From positions 2,453,579 through 2,517,578 of the forward strand of contig NC_043758.1 in the NCBI RefSeq assembly GCF_902148845.1: a stretch of 64,000 nucleotides of DNA. The letters run 5' to 3'. Of the stretch, positions 61,693 to 64,000 are shown one piece after another (positions within the stretch are counted from its first letter, which is position 1; each line of letters opens with the position of its first letter). The notes beneath the pieces were generated by a model, which did not search any database, was not told the DNA's origin, and saw only the letters and a list, made by a program, of their open reading frames with translations. A program made the position numbers and the translations under genes. The DNA is from Salarias fasciatus. Lineage: Eukaryota; Chordata; Actinopteri; Blenniiformes; Blenniidae.

Positions 61693-62610
61693 ATGAACTC
61701 CAGCCAGCCGTCACACTTCACACTCAGCGGTTACTTTGACGTCGGCCTGTTGAAATACTTGTGTTTCGTCTTGCTGCTGTGTCTGTACCTGCTGATCATC
61801 GGAGCCAACCTGCTGCTGATCCTGGTGATCTGTGTGAACAGAACCCTTCATGAGCCCATGTACCTGTTCCTGCTCAGCCTGTTTGTCAACGAGCTGTACG
61901 GCAGCAGCTGCATGTTTCCACTGCTCCTGGTCCAGGTCCTGTCTGACTCTCACACCGTGTCTGTTCCGCTCTGCCTGCTGCAGATCTACTTGCTGTACTC
62001 CTACAGCGGTGTGGAGCTGTTTAACCTGGCCGCCATGTCGTACGACCGGTACGTGGCCATCTGCTGCCCGCTGCATTACCACCGAGCGATGACGAGCAGG
62101 AGGGCGGTCGTGCTGATCGCGCTGGCCTGGCTGCTTCCCGTGCCGCTCTGCGTCATCATGGTGTGCATGAGCTCGTCTCTGCAGCTCTGTGGAAACATCA
62201 TCCACAAAGTGTACTGCGACAACTACCTGGTGGTGAGACTGTCCTGCCACGACACCAGGCCCATCAACGTCTACGGACTGCTCCTCAACTCCACCGTCAT
62301 CTCCACCACCGTCGTCCTGATCTTCTACTCCTACAGCAGGATCATCAGCGTGTGCGTCTGGAGTTCCGCAGAGACCCGGCAGAAGGCCCTCAGTACCTGC
62401 TCGCCCCAGATGGCCTCGCTCATTAACTTCACCTGCGGGTCCAGCTTCGAGCTGCTGTCCAGCCGCTTCGACCTGGACGGGATTCCCGAGGTGCTGCGAG
62501 TCCTCCTGTCGCTGTACTGGCTGCTCTGCCAGCCGCTCTTCAACCCCTGCATGTACGGCCTCAAGATGTCCAGAGTCCGGCTGGCCTGCAGGAAGCTGCT
62601 GTCCACTTGA
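61693..62610 (+). CDS. Odorant (olfactory) receptor, single exon, intact, divergent member
   Basis: 305 aa. NSS glycosylation site at residue 2; VNRTLHEPMYLFL and LFVNELYGSS are shared with the other four genes, but TM3-TM7 diverge. MSYDRYVAICCPLHYH at 115-130 replaces RPL with CPL, KALSTCSPQMASLINF before TM6, and PCMYGLKMSRVR at the TM7 end (other copies have PVLYG). The first 220 bp of coding sequence outside TM1 are far more similar to the other genes than the rest, hinting at local gene conversion. The start at 61693 gives the usual short N-terminus; the upstream in-frame GTG at 61672 is ignored. Confidence 0.95.
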   Translation: MNSSQPSHFTLSGYFDVGLLKYLCFVLLLCLYLLIIGANLLLILVICVNRTLHEPMYLFLLSLFVNELYGSSCMFPLLLVQVLSDSHTVSVPLCLLQIYLLYSYSGVELFNLAAMSYDRYVAICCPLHYHRAMTSRRAVVLIALAWLLPVPLCVIMVCMSSSLQLCGNIIHKVYCDNYLVVRLSCHDTRPINVYGLLLNSTVISTTVVLIFYSYSRIISVCVWSSAETRQKALSTCSPQMASLINFTCGSSFELLSSRFDLDGIPEVLRVLLSLYWLLCQPLFNPCMYGLKMSRVRLACRKLLST

Positions 62611-62616
62611 ACAGCC

Positions 62617-62617
<1 letters not shown>

Positions 62618-62671
<54 letters not shown>
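62618..62671. repeat. (GT)n microsatellite after the fifth olfactory receptor
   Basis: About 27 GT units beginning eight bases past the stop codon. Confidence 0.95.
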
Positions 62672-62677
<6 letters not shown>

Positions 62678-62882
62678 TGTCCATACGCAATAGTGAGGAC
62701 CAAAATGAGTTTTAAACCAACAGAGTGAGGACATTTTGCCCAGTTCTCACTTTCAACAGACCTATTTGCAGGTTAAGACTGGATTCTGGGGTTCGGGTTA
62801 GAGTGAGGTTCAGGGTATGGGTTAGGGTTGGGCACTGGGGCTGGGAAATGCATTACATCAATGAATCTCCTCACTACTGTAG

Positions 62883-62925
<43 letters not shown>
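62672..62925. mobile_element. Putative MITE bounded by GT tracts
   Basis: 62672-62886 (TTTTCTTGTCCATACGCAAT ... CCTCACTACTGTAGAA) with a GT tract at each edge (62618-62671 and 62887-62925). The TAGTGAGGACC / CCTCACTACT ends are inverted. Same layout as the element at 63417-63691. Confidence 0.55.
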
Positions 62926-62930
<5 letters not shown>

Positions 62931-62939
62931 CTGCATCCA

Positions 62940-63145
62940 AACCTCAGGTCCTAGAGGAACAATGTGGTTTTCATCCCGGTCCTGGAACACTGGAGCAGCT
63001 CCAGACCCTCCGTCGGGGGCTCGAGGGCCCGTGGAAGTTCGCCCGACCAGTCCACATGTGTTTTATGGATTTGGAGACGGCGTCCGACCGCGTCCCTCCT
63101 GGTGTCTTGCAGAAGGGGCTTCGGGAGGACGGAGTCCTCTGACAC
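62940..63145 (+). mobile_element. LINE reverse-transcriptase fragment
   Basis: Translates to EEQCGFHPGPGTLEQLQTLR then HMCFMDLETASDRVPPGVLQ, the fingers/palm region of a non-LTR retrotransposon reverse transcriptase (DLExAxDRVP box). Both ends are missing and the frame stops at 63140. Clade not assigned. Confidence 0.8.
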
Positions 63146-63395
63146 TTGTTCAGGCCCGTCTGGTCTCAGTAAGAAACTGGCAGAAAGTCCACATTCTAAG
63201 CTCGTCTCATTCCAGTTGAAGCTGGTTGAACGACAGTGTTCCTATAAATCTATAAATAAATAAACTGTAAACATCAATCAATCAAACTTTATTTGTAAAA
63301 GCACTTTCCTATTCATAAAAAACTCAACGTGCTGAACAGTAAAAACAGTCATAAAAAAAAAAGAGCAAAAATCGCACCATCGATCAGTATGCACC

Positions 63396-63416
63396 ACACA
63401 CACACACACACACACA
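63396..63416. repeat. (CA)n short tract
   Basis: About ten CA units at the left edge of the next element. Confidence 0.85.
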
Positions 63417-63691
63417 GTCTTGTATTTCTATCCTTGTGTGGACCGTCCATTGACTCCCATTCATGTCTAGCCCCTAACCCTGACCCTTACCCTAACCCTA
63501 ACCCACACCACAACAAAGCCTAACCCTAAAGAAATGTTTTTGCACTTTTACTTTTTTCAGTAACAACAACATGGTCAAGAAAACACTGTTTCTCCTACTT
63601 AGGACCGGAAAAAGGTCCCCACAAGGCACGTCGTTCCACGTTTTGCTATCCTTGTGGGGACATTTGGCCCCAACAAGGATAGAAATACAAG
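63417..63691. mobile_element. MITE (275 bp) with CA tracts at both ends
   Basis: Inverted ends CTTGTATTTCTATCCTTGTG and CAAGGATAGAAATACAAG. Internally it holds a short CCCTAACCCTAACCC run and TTAGGACCGGAAAAAGGTCC. A CA tract lies on each side (63396-63416 and 63694-63739). Confidence 0.8.
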
Positions 63692-63693
<2 letters not shown>

Positions 63694-63743
<50 letters not shown>

Positions 63744-64000
63744 TTTGTGTCACAAAACAGAGGAGACATGGCATGACACTGAGCATCATGGGAAACACCA
63801 GCAGTGGGGCCGCCCACACCGGGAGAGGTCAAAGGTCATGACTGCTAGGGCTCCAGTGCCAGACCCCCAACCCAGCCAGACCAAGGGAACCCGCACACCG
63901 AAGTGTGAAGCCCCCCAGGCCAGCCGGGACCAGAGGACTCGAGCACAGTAACCCCAGCAGTGGACCAGATCCAACTCCCGGTGTGAAGGACCGCCCTCAG
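63694..64000. other. CA microsatellite and window end
   Basis: (CA)n at 63694-63739, then unremarkable GC-rich sequence with no gene I can support. Confidence 0.6.

Noticed and set aside
61711-62703. 330-codon minus-strand open frame
   Set aside because: Antisense shadow of the olfactory receptor at 61693-62610, rich in Gln/Val/Asp as expected for the reverse of a GC-rich receptor gene, with His-Thr repeats from the CA tract.
63482-63504. CCCTAACCCTAACCC resembling telomere repeat
   Set aside because: Only three units, inside a MITE with clear inverted ends; no sign of a chromosome end or fusion.

Overview
This is a nuclear window from a ray-finned fish, most likely a percomorph teleost. 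The signs are compact introns packed with CA/GT microsatellites, fish-type hAT MITEs, a Tc1-like transposon, L2/CR1-group LINE fragments, a tRNA-derived SINE, and intronless teleost olfactory receptor genes. I assembled gene models by hand from splice sites. In all four multi-exon genes the exon phases close exactly and the predicted lengths are close to those I remember for the human proteins, except for rnf169.

Region 1 (0.25-16.7 kb) is a housekeeping block that resembles human 11q13.4: pgm2l1 (minus strand, 14 exons, 623 aa), lipt2 (minus, 3 exons, 220 aa), rnf169 (plus, 6 exons, 550 aa) and spcs2 (plus, 5 exons, 202 aa). lipt2 and rnf169 are head to head, 640 bp apart. The rnf169 model keeps the C-terminal ubiquitin/nucleosome-reading module but shows no RING finger and no UMI exon. 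Intron 3 of spcs2 has AT-AC ends and the signals of a minor-spliceosome (U12) intron. The 3.7-kb first intron of pgm2l1 holds two hAT MITEs.

Region 2 (17.2-35.4 kb) is abcg1 (plus, 15 exons, 673 aa), a sterol/phospholipid half-transporter. Its introns are full of tandem repeats and mobile elements. The most striking is a roughly 20-copy, 42-bp minisatellite just before exon 13, whose unit is a copy of the exon's own acceptor and first codons. A Tc1-like copy (itself hit by a SINE tail), a tRNA-SINE, MITEs and a CCAA array also lie inside the gene.

Region 3 (37.3-62.6 kb) is an olfactory receptor cluster with five intact single-exon genes. Two on the plus strand (37.4 and 40.6 kb) are close relatives. 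Two on the minus strand (45.1 and 49.8 kb) encode identical proteins and lie in a recent tandem segmental duplication whose breakpoints fall inside mobile elements. A fifth (61.7 kb, plus) is more divergent. Between the last two lies a 5.6-kb foldback structure (52.2-57.9 kb): two arms of about 2.53 kb around a loop of about 264 bp, bounded by an 8-bp direct repeat and flanked by TTTACTTT-rich DNA. It encodes no recognisable protein and is the best candidate here for an undescribed mobile element. The right end holds LINE pieces and two MITEs between CA tracts.
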